This document shows, one piece after another, positions 17,335 through 26,737 of a stretch of 64,000 bases of DNA. Location of the stretch: contig NZ_FOYF01000005.1 of NCBI RefSeq assembly GCF_900115925.1, positions 1-64,000 on the forward strand, given 5' to 3'. Below the pieces are notes generated by a model that was not told the DNA's origin, made no database searches, and worked only from the letters and a program-made list of their open reading frames with translations. Positions within the stretch are counted from its first letter, which is position 1; the number at the start of each line of letters is the position of its first letter. A program made the position numbers and the translations under genes. This stretch comes from Bacillus sp. cl95 (GTDB taxonomy: Bacteria > Bacillota > Bacilli > Bacillales > Cytobacillaceae).

Positions 17335-18436
17335 TTTGATTCTCCTTATCCATTATCTTATTTATTTCTTGCAGGTAATCATTAATAACTATATTTCTAT
17401 TAAATTCAATTTCCATTTTTCTTCGACCAGCCATTCCCATTTCTCTTTTTTGGTCGTAAGGTAAGTTTATAAATTTAAGAATTGCTTTAACTAGGCTTTC
17501 AACATTCATAACTTCAAAACCAAAACCGGTTAAACCATCTTCAAAAGTTTCGACACAACCCGGCACCCTTGAAGCCAACACCGGCCTTCCAGAAGACGCC
17601 GATTCAAGAAGTACATTAGCTAAGCCTTCATGATAAGAAGGGAGTATTATAGCATGAGATTTTTTTATAAAAGAATGTACGTCATTTTGCTGCCCGTGAT
17701 ATTTAATAATATCTTGTTTTTCTAGCTTATCTATTTCTTCATTATAATTCTCTTCAGTACTTCCAATTAAATCAAATTGTACATTTGGAAAATTATCTTT
17801 TACCATTTTTGCTGCTTTAAATAATTCTTCTATACCCTTTGCTTTCATGATACGTCCAATAAAAAGGAATCTCACCTTTTCATCACGAATCGGGTATTCC
17901 TCGAATTTATGCTGTCTTAAATTTACCCCTGAGCCCGGTATTAATCTTGTCTTACTTTTAACGATTTTATTATCTTCGAAAAACTTTCGATTAGACTGAT
18001 TTTGAAAAAAAACACAAGATGCTTTCCTTAAACTTAGCTTATAAAGCATCAGTGTGATTTTTTGAATTAATCCCTTATTTTCAATAGACGTACCAAGACC
18101 GGTAATATTTGTAATGAATGGAGTCTTAGTTATTGCACACGCTATACCACCATAAACATTTGGTTTAATCGTATACGTTAAAACGACATCCGGTTTAATC
18201 TCTTTTATTATTCCAACATAATCAAGCAATAACTTAAAATCTGTACGTGGGTTTGTTCCTCTTCTTTCTAAATTGGTATCTATAAACTTACATCCTACTT
18301 TTTTTAACTTAGGCACATATTCATCATCAGGTAAAGAAATGTAAACTTCATTATCTTGCTTAATTAGTTCCTCTAATAACTCTTTTCTAAAGTTATACAA
18401 ACCCATACCAAAATTAGCTAATACAAGTATTTTCAT
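17309..18436 (-). CDS. Family 4 glycosyltransferase (EpsD/PglA-like)
   Basis: A 375-residue GT-B enzyme starting MKILVLANFGMGLYNFRKELLEEL. This start and TNLERRGTNPRTDF...YTIKPNVYGG near residues 54-94 are typical of the GT4 branch that includes PglA, CapM-like and EpsD enzymes. The donor site HAIILPSYHEGLANVLLESASSGRPVLASRVPG is near 258-290. It follows the acetyltransferase by three bases. This branch often adds the second sugar onto undecaprenyl-linked diacetylbacillosamine, which agrees with the three genes just upstream on the transcript. AGGAGAG precedes the ATG. Confidence 0.88.
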   Translation of the reverse strand: MKILVLANFGMGLYNFRKELLEELIKQDNEVYISLPDDEYVPKLKKVGCKFIDTNLERRGTNPRTDFKLLLDYVGIIKEIKPDVVLTYTIKPNVYGGIACAITKTPFITNITGLGTSIENKGLIQKITLMLYKLSLRKASCVFFQNQSNRKFFEDNKIVKSKTRLIPGSGVNLRQHKFEEYPIRDEKVRFLFIGRIMKAKGIEELFKAAKMVKDNFPNVQFDLIGSTEENYNEEIDKLEKQDIIKYHGQQNDVHSFIKKSHAIILPSYHEGLANVLLESASSGRPVLASRVPGCVETFEDGLTGFGFEVMNVESLVKAILKFINLPYDQKREMGMAGRRKMEIEFNRNIVINDYLQEINKIMDKENQNEFIREIS

Positions 18437-18439
18437 ATC

Positions 18440-19057
18440 CTAAACTCTCCTAACTGGAACACCAACATAAACTCCAGGTTCAGATATGTCCTTTACCACA
18501 ACCGAACCAGCACCTAATTGGCACCCGTTACCGATGTTTATGTTATTACTAACTACACAGCCGATACCTACCCAAGATCCTTTTCCAACTTTAACCGTAC
18601 CAGCTAAATGGGCTCCCGGTGAGATATGAACAAAATCTTCAATATTATTGTCATGGTCAATTGTAGAACCTGTATTAACGATGCAGCCCTTACCTATTTG
18701 GGTACAGCAGTTAATAATTGCACCCGCCATAATAGCTGTCCCAATTCCTATATCTACTTGTGACCCTATAACTGCACTCGGGTGAACTAATATAGGAAGA
18801 CTTGCCCCAACTGATTCTAGTTTTTCCTGAATCTTATGTCTTGTAGCATTATTACCAATACCAACAAATATTTCATACTCATCTAAATGTGTAAAAACGT
18901 CATCTGAAGTCCCAATGACTTCTAACCCCATTGATAATTTGATACTTTCGTCATCATCTAAAAAAGCGATATTCTGCCATTTATCCATTTTTAACGCAAT
19001 ATCTGCAACTACTTTTCCATGGCCATTAGCACCAATTATAAGAAGTTTGTTTTTCAT
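18440..19057 (-). CDS. epsM-like: UDP-amino-sugar N-acetyltransferase, PglD/EpsM/NeuD family
   Basis: A 205-residue protein. A small N-terminal Rossmann-like domain (LLIIGANGHGKVVADIA, 4-20) is followed by a left-handed beta-helix from about residue 90 (VIGSQVDIGIGTAIMAGAIINCCTQIG). HISPGAHLAGTVKVG and the GAGSVVVKDI end complete the family pattern. PglD acetylates UDP-4-amino-trideoxy-GlcNAc to UDP-N,N'-diacetylbacillosamine. The gene overlaps the sugar-1-phosphate transferase gene by four bases (ATGA). With its neighbours it forms the same L-M-N trio as B. subtilis epsLMN. Confidence 0.9.
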   Translation of the reverse strand: MKNKLLIIGANGHGKVVADIALKMDKWQNIAFLDDDESIKLSMGLEVIGTSDDVFTHLDEYEIFVGIGNNATRHKIQEKLESVGASLPILVHPSAVIGSQVDIGIGTAIMAGAIINCCTQIGKGCIVNTGSTIDHDNNIEDFVHISPGAHLAGTVKVGKGSWVGIGCVVSNNINIGNGCQLGAGSVVVKDISEPGVYVGVPVRRV

Positions 19058-19701
19058 AGTTCCATTATTCTTTCTTTTTTTGACCCTTTAAAAGGCTCCA
19101 TAGTTGCAGCAGTTTCTGAATTGATACCTTCTCTAAAAAGTACCTTTTTTATAGTTAAAAGAATGATCTTCCAATCCTCAATGAAAACTACATTGTCCAC
19201 ATACTCAACATCAAGATTCAACTTAACTTCCCAACTAATCGCATTTCTACCATTAACCTGTGCCAAACCGGATAACCCTGGTCTTACTTCATGACGGCGC
19301 TTTTGAAGATTGTTATACAACGTTAAATATTGCACCAATAATGGCCTGGGGCCAATAATGGACATATCCCCCTTTAAAACATTGAAAAGTTCCGGTAGTT
19401 CATCAAGAGATGTAGAACGTAGGAACCTACCAAACTTCGTCAACCTAACACTATCAGGAAGCAACTCCCCTTTTTTATCTCTTTCATCCGTCATAGTCCT
19501 AAACTTATACATCATAAAAATTTCTTCATTAAGCCCGGGTCTCTTTTGCTTGAAAAGAACAGGACCACCTAGTTTCGTTCTCACAAGAATAGCAACCAAA
19601 AGAAATACCGGAATAAGAACTATTATGGCAATCAATGATAGTATGCAATCCATCGGTCTTTTTACAAACCTTCTATAAATACCACCTTTGGAATTCTTCA
19701 T
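19054..19701 (-). CDS. epsL-like: Undecaprenyl-phosphate sugar-1-phosphate transferase, PglC/EpsL type
   Basis: A 215-residue initiating phosphoglycosyl-transferase. One N-terminal re-entrant membrane segment (ILSLIAIIVLIPVFLLVAILV) is followed by the catalytic core: FKQKRPGLNEEIFMMYKFRTM, TSLDELPELFNVLKGDMSIIGPRPLL and VRPGLSGLAQVNGRN. The DE pair in SLDELPEL is intact. Its size is that of the short monotopic PglC group. It should load diacetylbacillosamine-phosphate onto undecaprenyl phosphate to start each repeat unit. I take the ATG at 19701, which overlaps the aminotransferase stop (TAATG). A GTG four codons earlier is possible. Confidence 0.92.
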   Translation of the reverse strand: MKNSKGGIYRRFVKRPMDCILSLIAIIVLIPVFLLVAILVRTKLGGPVLFKQKRPGLNEEIFMMYKFRTMTDERDKKGELLPDSVRLTKFGRFLRSTSLDELPELFNVLKGDMSIIGPRPLLVQYLTLYNNLQKRRHEVRPGLSGLAQVNGRNAISWEVKLNLDVEYVDNVVFIEDWKIILLTIKKVLFREGINSETAATMEPFKGSKKERIMEL

Positions 19702-20816
19702 TAGTCTAACCACAACCCTTTAATATTCTTTACAACTCTTTCTAAGTCTTTATCTGTCATCTTCGTATCAGACGGCAAACATACGCCATTCTCAAACAAT
19801 TTCTCCGATACATCCGTTCCAATAAAATCATATTCCTCAAAGAACGGCTGCATATGCATTGGTTTCCACACTGGTCTTGATTCAATATTCTCTTTTTCAA
19901 GAGCCTCCATAATATCGATTGGCCTTATCTTGCCTGTTAAAGTCATCGAACATAACCAGTAATTTGGTTTATCCCACTCATTACTTGGCATGAACTGAAT
20001 CCCCTCAAGTCCACCTAGTTCTCTTTTATAGTACTCAAAAATATATCGCTTCTTATCAACTCTCTGATCTAACACTTTAAGCTGTCCTCTACCAATCCCA
20101 GCAACTACATTACTCATGCGATAATTAAATCCTAGTTCACTATGCTGATAATGTCTTGCTTGATCTCTGGATTGAGTAGCCCAAAACCTTACCTTTGCAA
20201 TTCTCTCTTCATTATTCGAAACCAACATGCCGCCACCTGAGGTAGTGATAATCTTATTCCCATTAAAAGAGAAGATTCCAAAATCACCAAATGTACCAGT
20301 ATGCTTTCCTTTATAGTAAGTACCTAGAGACTCAGCTGCATCCTCTATTAATGCTACATTATGTTTTTTACAAAGTTCCACTATTCTATCCATATCAGCA
20401 GATAACCCATAAAGATGTACAACAATTACTGCCTTAACATTTGGATATTTATAAAATGCCTCTTCTAGAGCCTTAGGACACATATTCCACGTTTCATAAT
20501 CACTGTCTATAAAAACCGGAGTAGCATTTTGATAGATAATTGGATTAGCTGTTGCTGAGAATGTAAGTGTTGGACAGAAAACGATGTCCCCTTCTCCTAC
20601 TCCAGCTGCTTTAAGTGCCAAATGAATTGCAGCAGTGCCAGATGAAAGTGCTGCTGCAGATTTAGAGCCTACCTTTGCAGCTAATTCTTTTTCAAATCCA
20701 TCGACATTTCCCCCAAGAGGTGCAATCCAGTTTGTATCAAACGCTTCCTTTACATACATCATTTCATAACCTTCATCACTCATATGTGGTGAAGAGAGAA
20801 ATATTCTATTATCCAT
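19701..20816 (-). CDS. epsN-like: PLP-dependent aminotransferase, PglE/EpsN (DegT/DnrJ/EryC1) family
   Basis: A 371-residue sugar aminotransferase. SSGTAAIHLAL holds the PLP phosphate-binding turn. IEDAAESLGTYYKG carries the PLP-nitrogen aspartate, and the Schiff-base lysine K188 lies in FSFNGNKIITTSGGGM. It should aminate the 4-keto sugar made by the 4,6-dehydratase encoded nearby, using glutamate. I start at ATG 20816, because AGGAAAGGAAG lies upstream. A longer frame reaching 20858 has no site. It is the first gene after a 200-base gap with a hairpin below galU, so an internal promoter is possible. Confidence 0.93.
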   Translation of the reverse strand: MDNRIFLSSPHMSDEGYEMMYVKEAFDTNWIAPLGGNVDGFEKELAAKVGSKSAAALSSGTAAIHLALKAAGVGEGDIVFCPTLTFSATANPIIYQNATPVFIDSDYETWNMCPKALEEAFYKYPNVKAVIVVHLYGLSADMDRIVELCKKHNVALIEDAAESLGTYYKGKHTGTFGDFGIFSFNGNKIITTSGGGMLVSNNEERIAKVRFWATQSRDQARHYQHSELGFNYRMSNVVAGIGRGQLKVLDQRVDKKRYIFEYYKRELGGLEGIQFMPSNEWDKPNYWLCSMTLTGKIRPIDIMEALEKENIESRPVWKPMHMQPFFEEYDFIGTDVSEKLFENGVCLPSDTKMTDKDLERVVKNIKGLWLD

Positions 20817-21001
20817 GCCTCGAACTTCCTTTCCTATTATGTAAGTACGGTTTATCAAATCTATTTAGCTTGTTAGTACTTATTTGGCTTAATCAATTAC
20901 TGTTTCCAAATAACTACTAACCTACTAAATTCATAATCTAAGTTAAAGTTGTAAAGGTCCACTTGCTCATTATTATTTAAACTTATAGATAACAGAATTA
21001 A

Positions 21002-21044
21002 AGCTCTTATCCAGGTTGAGAAAATTACTTGAATAAGAGCCTAA
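21002..21044 (-). terminator. Hairpin after galU, weak terminator
   Basis: GCTCTTAT and ATAAGAGC form an 8-bp stem with a long loop just after the galU-like stop codon. The T tract behind it on the minus strand is short, so read-through into the aminotransferase gene is likely. Confidence 0.5.
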
Positions 21045-21051
21045 ATAAATG

Positions 21052-21933
21052 CTATTTTACCTTTGCTTTTTCCAATAATTCTTCAAGATAGTTAAGCAAT
21101 TCGTATTTCAAGTCATTATCCTGTAAAGCAAATTCCACTGTAGTTTTTACAAAACCAATCTTTTCACCAACATCATAACGCTTACCTTCAAAATCATAAG
21201 CAAAAACACGTTGAATTTGATTCAACTTCTGAATAGCATCAGTCAACTGAATCTCTCCACCAGCACCCTTTTCCTGTTGATCCAAAAACATAAAAATTTC
21301 AGGAGTAAGGATATATCTTCCCATAATCGCAAGATTAGATGGAGCAGTACCTTTTGCAGGCTTTTCTACAAAGTTCTCAACCTGATATCTTCGACCATCC
21401 TGAACCGAAGGTTCAACGATACCATATCGATGTGTATCTTCATCAGGAACCATTTGTACCCCTATTACTGAAGAACGAGTTTCTTCATATTGTTCAATCA
21501 ATTGCTTTAAACATGGAGTATCACTTTGAACAATATCGTCACCAAGTAATACTGCAAATGGTTCATCCCCAATAAAGTTCCGTGCACACCATACTGCATG
21601 CCCCAATCCCTTTGGTTCTTTTTGACGGATGTAGTGGATATCTGCCAAGTTAGTAGAATATTGAACCTTATCAAGGATATCAAACTTTTCTTTTTCGATA
21701 AGATTCTGTTCAAGTTCATGCGCAACGTCAAAATGATCTTCAATCGCACGCTTTCCTTTACCAGTAACAATAATTATATCTTCAATACCAGAGGCAATTG
21801 CTTCTTCAACAATGTATTGGATTGTAGGCTTATCAACAATCGGAAGCATTTCCTTAGGCATTGCCTTTGTTGCTGGTAAGAATCTAGTTCCTAAACCAGC
21901 CGCAGGAATAATCGCTTTTCTTACTTTCTTCAT
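21052..21933 (-). CDS. gtaB/galU: UTP-glucose-1-phosphate uridylyltransferase
   Basis: A 293-residue nucleotidyltransferase making UDP-glucose from UTP and glucose-1-phosphate. [30 protein letters not shown] is the nucleotide-binding signature. [30 protein letters not shown] and YDVGEKIGF are all typical of GalU/GtaB. I take the ATG at 21933, eight bases after AAAGGGG. An ATG two codons earlier would sit on that site. Its product feeds the UDP-glucose dehydrogenase at the end of the locus. Many Bacilli keep gtaB elsewhere, so this may be a dedicated second copy. Confidence 0.95.
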   Translation of the reverse strand: MKKVRKAIIPAAGLGTRFLPATKAMPKEMLPIVDKPTIQYIVEEAIASGIEDIIIVTGKGKRAIEDHFDVAHELEQNLIEKEKFDILDKVQYSTNLADIHYIRQKEPKGLGHAVWCARNFIGDEPFAVLLGDDIVQSDTPCLKQLIEQYEETRSSVIGVQMVPDEDTHRYGIVEPSVQDGRRYQVENFVEKPAKGTAPSNLAIMGRYILTPEIFMFLDQQEKGAGGEIQLTDAIQKLNQIQRVFAYDFEGKRYDVGEKIGFVKTTVEFALQDNDLKYELLNYLEELLEKAKVK

Positions 21934-21953
21934 TAACATAGCCCCTTTCTTGA

Positions 21954-23768
21954 TTACACTACCTCTAGCACCCGTACTTTATTATTCGCCAATCCAATCA
22001 ATGTCTCTCTAATATCATTTTCGTTCATTCTCTCAAAGTCCCTCATAAAGTCTAAAAGAGTATTCTCAGCAGGTAAAGCCGCCTTCCCAATATGTATCTT
22101 TGGGAATACTTGCTTCTTATGCACTTCATTTTCATTCAAAAGCTCTTCATACATCTTCTCACCAGGTCGAATTCCAGCATACTTAATCCCGATTTCTTCT
22201 ATTCTATATCCAGACAGTTTGATTAAGTTTTTCGCTAAGTCTAAAATCTTAACTGGTTCGCCCATATCTAACACAAAGATTTCTCCACCACGCGCAAGCG
22301 ATCCAGCTTGTATAACCAAACGTGATGCTTCTGGAATCGTCATGAAGTATCTTGTCATATCAGGATGAGTGACAGTGACCGGGCCACCATTTAGGATTTG
22401 TTTCTTAAACAATGGAATGACACTTCCACGACTTCCAAGTACGTTACCAAAACGGACAGCTACGAATTTCGTTTGGCTTCTTTGTGCCAAGTGTTGAACG
22501 ATCATTTCAGCGAAGCGTTTTGTTGCCCCCATCACGTTCGGAGGATTAACTGCTTTATCAGATGAAATTAATACAAACGTATTTACTCCAAACGTATCGG
22601 CCGCTTCCGCTACATTTCTTGTACCGAAAATGTTGTTTTTAACGGCTTCTCTTGGATTGTATTCCATAAGTGGAACGTGCTTATGTGCTGCTGCATGATA
22701 AACTACATACGGCAGATGTTGTTCCATCACTTCGAACATTCTTGTCCGATCTTGGATATCTCCAATGACAGGAACGATTTCAATTGTTTCTCCGTATTCT
22801 TTACGAAGTTCCATATCAATTAAGTAGATGCTGTTTTCACCATGTCCTACGAGGACAATTTTTTGCGGATTGAATTTACAAATTTGACGGCAGATTTCGG
22901 ATCCAATTGACCCGCCTGCACCTGTAACCATAACCGTTTTTCCGGTGACAATCTCAGAGATGCTTCCCATGTCTAGTTCTACTGGTTCACGACCTAGTAA
23001 GTCTTCTACCTGAACATCTCGGAAACTATTCACGGAAACTTTGCCGAGCATGATGTCTTCTATCATTGGGATGATTTGTGTTTTGACCTTTGTTTTTGAA
23101 CATTCTTCAAAGATTCGGTTTAATTCTTTTTTACTTAATGAAGGAATTGCAATGATGATGTTATCGACTTTCAGTTTTTCAACTGCTTCGGCAATCTTTT
23201 CTGAGGATCCGTAGACGGGAATGCCTAGGATTTGAAGTTTGAATTTATTCGGATCATCATCAATGAAAGCGATTGCTCTTAATTCTGAATCTGTGCTCTT
23301 TTTTAGCTGTCGTGCTACCATTACACCAGCAGAACCTGCACCAATAATCAAAGCTCTCTTTTGGGTAGGTTTTGCTTTCATATATGTATCTCTTGTAATT
23401 CGCCAAATGAACCTTGATCCACCAAGTAATAAAATATAAAGCATCCACGTAGAGGAAAGTGCACGGAAGTACACTTCATATCCTGCAACCATTTGGACAA
23501 TCGCTGTAAAGAGTACTGAAAATGTTACAGCTTTTGCTATTGCATTTAATTCTCCAATGCTGGCGTATTCCCATGCTTTATGATAAAGCCTGTACACAAT
23601 CGCAAATGCGTGATGACTGACAAGTAGCACCGCTCCGCTGATCAGGAGAATTTTCTGATCGTTGATTTGTATGGATGGATGCATCTGGATGTAGCTAACA
23701 AAAATAGCAGATAAAACGAGAATGGAATCTAAAAGTGCTAATACTGCTAGGCGTGTGCGGTATGACAA
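21954..23768 (-). CDS. epsC-like: UDP-GlcNAc 4,6-dehydratase, PglF/EpsC/CapD type
   Basis: A 604-residue membrane-anchored dehydratase. Four N-terminal membrane helices (to about residue 125) are followed by a first nucleotide-binding domain ([18 protein letters not shown], near 143-160). The catalytic SDR domain starts at [18 protein letters not shown], with [17 protein letters not shown] holding the Met/Lys catalytic set in place of YxxxK. This is the first enzyme of the diacetylbacillosamine pathway; PglE, PglD and PglC homologues follow. The start is TTG 23768, eight bases after AAAGGGGAA. The leader upstream holds an EAR-like RNA, just as in B. subtilis epsB-epsC. Confidence 0.93.
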   Translation of the reverse strand: MSYRTRLAVLALLDSILVLSAIFVSYIQMHPSIQINDQKILLISGAVLLVSHHAFAIVYRLYHKAWEYASIGELNAIAKAVTFSVLFTAIVQMVAGYEVYFRALSSTWMLYILLLGGSRFIWRITRDTYMKAKPTQKRALIIGAGSAGVMVARQLKKSTDSELRAIAFIDDDPNKFKLQILGIPVYGSSEKIAEAVEKLKVDNIIIAIPSLSKKELNRIFEECSKTKVKTQIIPMIEDIMLGKVSVNSFRDVQVEDLLGREPVELDMGSISEIVTGKTVMVTGAGGSIGSEICRQICKFNPQKIVLVGHGENSIYLIDMELRKEYGETIEIVPVIGDIQDRTRMFEVMEQHLPYVVYHAAAHKHVPLMEYNPREAVKNNIFGTRNVAEAADTFGVNTFVLISSDKAVNPPNVMGATKRFAEMIVQHLAQRSQTKFVAVRFGNVLGSRGSVIPLFKKQILNGGPVTVTHPDMTRYFMTIPEASRLVIQAGSLARGGEIFVLDMGEPVKILDLAKNLIKLSGYRIEEIGIKYAGIRPGEKMYEELLNENEVHKKQVFPKIHIGKAALPAENTLLDFMRDFERMNENDIRETLIGLANNKVRVLEVV

Positions 23769-23904
23769 GTGTGCGTTCCCCTTTCATATTGTGTTTCAAC
23801 ATGCTTTCATTCACTAAAGCCTTACGGCAAAAATAAATATCTAATGAAAACACATGTGTCTTTACACGGATTTTCATTAGATATTTAAGAAAAATTTAAT
23901 AATT

Positions 23905-24045
23905 TACGGGCATCTAACCCACCCTCACACCCTGCTAGTGACAATTTGCGTCTAAGGAACTTTGTTAAGTTCCCACAGCAGGGTCGAGTGCCTCCGTATG
24001 TAACGGCCAGGAGACATTACCGGTCAGGTTGGATGTCTGACAAAT
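23905..24045 (-). ncRNA. EAR-like (epsC leader) antitermination RNA
   Basis: A 357-base gap between the phosphatase and epsC-like genes holds a strongly structured stretch. On the minus strand: an AGACAT/ATGTCT hairpin (24012-24038); a CCCTGCT/AGCAGGG helix (23930-23936 with 23977-23983) enclosing a GGAACTT/AAGTTCC hairpin (23956-23973); and a possible long-range helix between CATCCAACC (24027-24035) and GGTTAGATG (23911-23919), 8 of 9 pairs. In B. subtilis the EAR element lies between epsB and epsC and lets polymerase run through terminators in the long operon. Position and structure agree here. The family match is from memory and needs a covariance search. Confidence 0.78.
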
Positions 24046-24125
24046 AGTGTATGTACAAACAATTACCAAATAAGGGTATCAAGAATAAAAGTCTCTATCC
24101 TTTATATCGGCTTTTTACCAGATCA

Positions 24126-24890
24126 TTAGAATATATTTAAGAACTTTTTCTTTTTCACTCGTTCTGGTGCTTCTTTATAAGCATGCTTTCCTTCTATTAT
24201 AAGGGCAGCATTTTCTTTAAACATGAACTCAACGTCGCTTCCATATTTCGAGCGAATGATGGAGTATGCTTCTTTCAGTTTGAAAGATCGATTTGATACG
24301 TTATGAGCATCTGAAGCAATGAAGTGAGTCAAGTTCGCTTCCACTAGTTGTAGTGAGAAGTTCTTGATTTTCTTACCAAATGCGCCGGCGATACTGGCAG
24401 CGGTTACTTGTGTGAGCGCTCCCTTTTTTACAAGTTGATAAAGAATATCAGGGTTTTCAATCAATTCCTGGTTACGTTCTGGGTGAACGATGACAGGGAT
24501 GAACCCTTTCAACTGTAAATCGAAAAATAGTTGTTCGGTATAACGAGGAACACTGTTAGATGGAAACTCGACAAGCACGTAGGGAGAGGATGCAACCGTA
24601 AGAATGTCATCCTCATTGATCCCTTGAATCATTTCTCCATAAATGCGTGTTTCCTGTCCAGGCAGAATTGTGATATCTATGTTTTCTTGTTTCAATGCGT
24701 TATTAAGTTCTTCAACCTTATTTAAGATTGACCAACGTGGATTCGTATACGTACTATTCAAATGGTGGGGTGTTGCTACTATCGTATGAATCCCTTCTTG
24801 GGTAGCCATCTTAGCCATTGCTAAACTATCTGCTAATGTTTCCGGTCCATCATCTACACCAGGTAAAATATGACAGTGTAAATCTATCAT
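24126..24890 (-). CDS. ywqE-like: Tyrosine-protein phosphatase, CpsB/YwqE (PHP) type
   Basis: A 254-residue manganese-dependent PHP phosphatase. DLHCHILPGVDDG (near 3-15) gives the first metal ligands. ATPHHLN, ETRIYGEM, PVIVHPERNQ and FIASDAHNVSNR supply the rest, so all four PHP motifs are intact. It removes phosphate from the tyrosine tail of the BY-kinase encoded just upstream. ATG 24890 follows AGGTGGG. An ATG six codons earlier overlaps that site. It is the last gene before the EAR-like leader. Confidence 0.93.
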   Translation of the reverse strand: MIDLHCHILPGVDDGPETLADSLAMAKMATQEGIHTIVATPHHLNSTYTNPRWSILNKVEELNNALKQENIDITILPGQETRIYGEMIQGINEDDILTVASSPYVLVEFPSNSVPRYTEQLFFDLQLKGFIPVIVHPERNQELIENPDILYQLVKKGALTQVTAASIAGAFGKKIKNFSLQLVEANLTHFIASDAHNVSNRSFKLKEAYSIIRSKYGSDVEFMFKENAALIIEGKHAYKEAPERVKKKKFLNIF

Positions 24891-24989
24891 GCGCCCACCT
24901 ACTTCCAATTAATTGCTAGTTTTCTGTGACTTTTATAATAGTAACATGCGTTTTTTTGATGGTAAAGAGGTGCATTTTGTCGAAATTTG

Positions 24990-25709
24990 TCACTTTGAGC
25001 CGTAGTAATAATAGTAGTTAGATTTCTGAATTTGTTTGTTATTCAGAACAACACCTAAAAGCTTACTTTTAGCTGCTTGCAACAATTCTTTTGACTTCAA
25101 AACCTGTTCCGTTTCCGTTTTACCACTGAAAACAACCAAGATGGTGCCATCGCATTGATTCGATAGAATTTGTGGGTCGGCTACTGCCAATAAAGGCGGT
25201 GTGTCCAAGATAACCATATCGAATTGCTCCGCAACTTGTGTTAAAAGCTGTTCCATAGATTGAGAACTTAGTAGCTCAGCAGGGTTTGGAGGAATCGGCC
25301 CACTTGTTAAGATAAACAGATTCTTTTCATCTGATTCAACAACCGCTTTTTCAAGCGTAGTTTGCTTTGTCAGTACGGTTGTCAGGCCAAAAGTGTTCGC
25401 TGTTCCGAATGTATAGTGTACAGTTGGTTTTCTCAAGTCAGCATCGACAAGCAGTACTTTCTTCCCTTGTTGCGCAAACACAACTGCAAGGTTTGCTGCC
25501 GTTGTCGATTTCCCTTCTGCGGGACCTGAAGAAGTAACCAATAGGGTTTTGATGTTTTCGTCAATTGCAGAGTATTGGATATTCGTACGGATTGTACGGT
25601 ATTGTTCAGAGATTGGCGACTTCGGATCGAAAGTCGTAATCAGTTTACGACGGTGTTCCATCACGTTGATTTTCTTATTTTTACGAGTAAACAGATCTTT
25701 AAGCCCCAA
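24990..25709 (-). CDS. ywqD-like: BY-type tyrosine kinase, CpsD/YwqD/EpsB family
   Basis: A 239-residue soluble bacterial tyrosine kinase. Walker A SGPAEGKSTT has K67. VLLVDADLRKPT is Walker A', and MVILDTPPL is Walker B. A tyrosine cluster (five consecutive Tyr near residues 232-236) at the C-terminus is the autophosphorylation site. It needs the membrane co-polymerase (next gene) as activator and is reversed by the PHP phosphatase. The start is TTG 25709 with GGGAGG eight bases upstream. The gene overlaps the co-polymerase gene by 11 bases. It controls chain length and possibly the UDP-sugar dehydrogenase, as shown for YwqF in B. subtilis. Confidence 0.94.
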   Translation of the reverse strand: MGLKDLFTRKNKKINVMEHRRKLITTFDPKSPISEQYRTIRTNIQYSAIDENIKTLLVTSSGPAEGKSTTAANLAVVFAQQGKKVLLVDADLRKPTVHYTFGTANTFGLTTVLTKQTTLEKAVVESDEKNLFILTSGPIPPNPAELLSSQSMEQLLTQVAEQFDMVILDTPPLLAVADPQILSNQCDGTILVVFSGKTETEQVLKSKELLQAAKSKLLGVVLNNKQIQKSNYYYYYGSK

Positions 25710-26448
25710 GAGATTCGCCTCCCACTTGCGCCTTGCGTGCTTTACGCTGCGCCATCATTTCTTCCATTTGTACTTCATCTATTGTTGGAATGACTCCGAG
25801 GATCGGAAGTTCTAGTATTTTTTCTACATCTTGTTCATTCTTAATTGTGTTATCAAAGTATTCTAAGAGGAATGATAAACCTACTGCTGTCATTAATCCG
25901 ACTACGATCGCAATCGCAACGTTTAAAAGTGGCTTTGGTTTAATTGGTGATGGATCTTCACCGATTGTCGCTTTTGCTAAGATGCTTACGTTATCAATTT
26001 TCATAATTTTTACGATTTCTTCTTGGAACACTTCGGCTGTTTTGTTGGCGATATCAGCCGCTTGTTGTGCATCGGGATCTGTTACAGATACGTTCACTAC
26101 CTGTGAATCCTTTTCACTACCCACCGTGATTTTTCCATTAAGTTGGTCAGTTGTCATGTTCAAGTCTAGTTCGTCAATCACTTTGTCAAGGATTGGTGGA
26201 CTTTTCATGATGATGTTATACGTGTTAATTAATTGTAAGTTCGTTTGTACTTCAGTTGGGCTATAGATGCTTTGCTCCGTACGTTCTTGGTTTACTAGTA
26301 TCAGTGTTGAGGCTTGGTAAATCGGAGTTAAGAAGAAATAGCTGATGACACCACTCGTCAAGGCAGCTACCAGGGTAATTGAGATAATTAACAGAATACG
26401 TTTCTTTAAGGTTTCGAGCAGTTCTTTTAAACTTATTGTCTCTTCCAT
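25699..26448 (-). CDS. ywqC/epsA-like: Wzz/YveK-type chain-length regulator and kinase activator
   Basis: A 249-residue two-helix membrane protein with a Wzz domain. TM1 is near residues 17-39 and TM2 near 174-196. The extracellular part between them includes YQASTLILVNQ, and TM2 is preceded by the proline-rich PSPIKPKPLLN segment. The cytoplasmic C-terminal tail (VPTIDEVQMEEMMAQRKA) activates BY-kinases. It is the first gene of the 21-kb transcript. TAGGAGG precedes the ATG. A CcpA-type site and a 21-bp-spaced motif array lie upstream. Confidence 0.93.
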   Translation of the reverse strand: MEETISLKELLETLKKRILLIISITLVAALTSGVISYFFLTPIYQASTLILVNQERTEQSIYSPTEVQTNLQLINTYNIIMKSPPILDKVIDELDLNMTTDQLNGKITVGSEKDSQVVNVSVTDPDAQQAADIANKTAEVFQEEIVKIMKIDNVSILAKATIGEDPSPIKPKPLLNVAIAIVVGLMTAVGLSFLLEYFDNTIKNEQDVEKILELPILGVIPTIDEVQMEEMMAQRKARKAQVGGESLGA

Positions 26449-26737
26449 GGAGTCCTCCTATGATATATGAATTTTTATTTGTTTTTAGATCATTCTAGTC
26501 CAAAAGTAGGATAACTTCGACATACAATTTTTATTCACTCCTACTATTAAACAACATTTTGTAAATAATTAGAAGAGTTTTTTGGGTTGTGGGAGATTTT
26601 TCAAGTTTAATAGGTTAATGGTTGGGGGATATTGATAGATGGTAGGTTTTAAGGAAGCGTTTACAAAGTTTGGAGAGTTAGTTTAATGCGTACGGTAATA
26701 CTTTGACGGGTATTGTTCTTGTCGAATAATGGGACCG
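26449..26737 (-). promoter_or_regulatory. Upstream region of the polysaccharide locus
   Basis: A leader of about 290 bases before the first gene, AT-rich with one cre-like site (26652-26666). It should hold the locus promoter, but several TTG...TA-T pairs are possible and none has ideal spacing, so I do not name one. Confidence 0.5.
26652..26666 (-). promoter_or_regulatory. Catabolite-responsive element (cre)-like site
   Basis: On the minus strand TTGTAAACGCTTCCT fits the CcpA consensus WTGNAANCGNWNNCW at every fixed position. It lies about 205 bases before the first gene of the polysaccharide locus, so carbon-source control is plausible. Confidence 0.6.

Noticed and set aside
23905-24045. 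Metabolite riboswitch in the leader of the epsC-like gene
   Set aside because: The structured region fits the known place and role of EAR better, and no ligand-binding core of a riboswitch class is recognisable.
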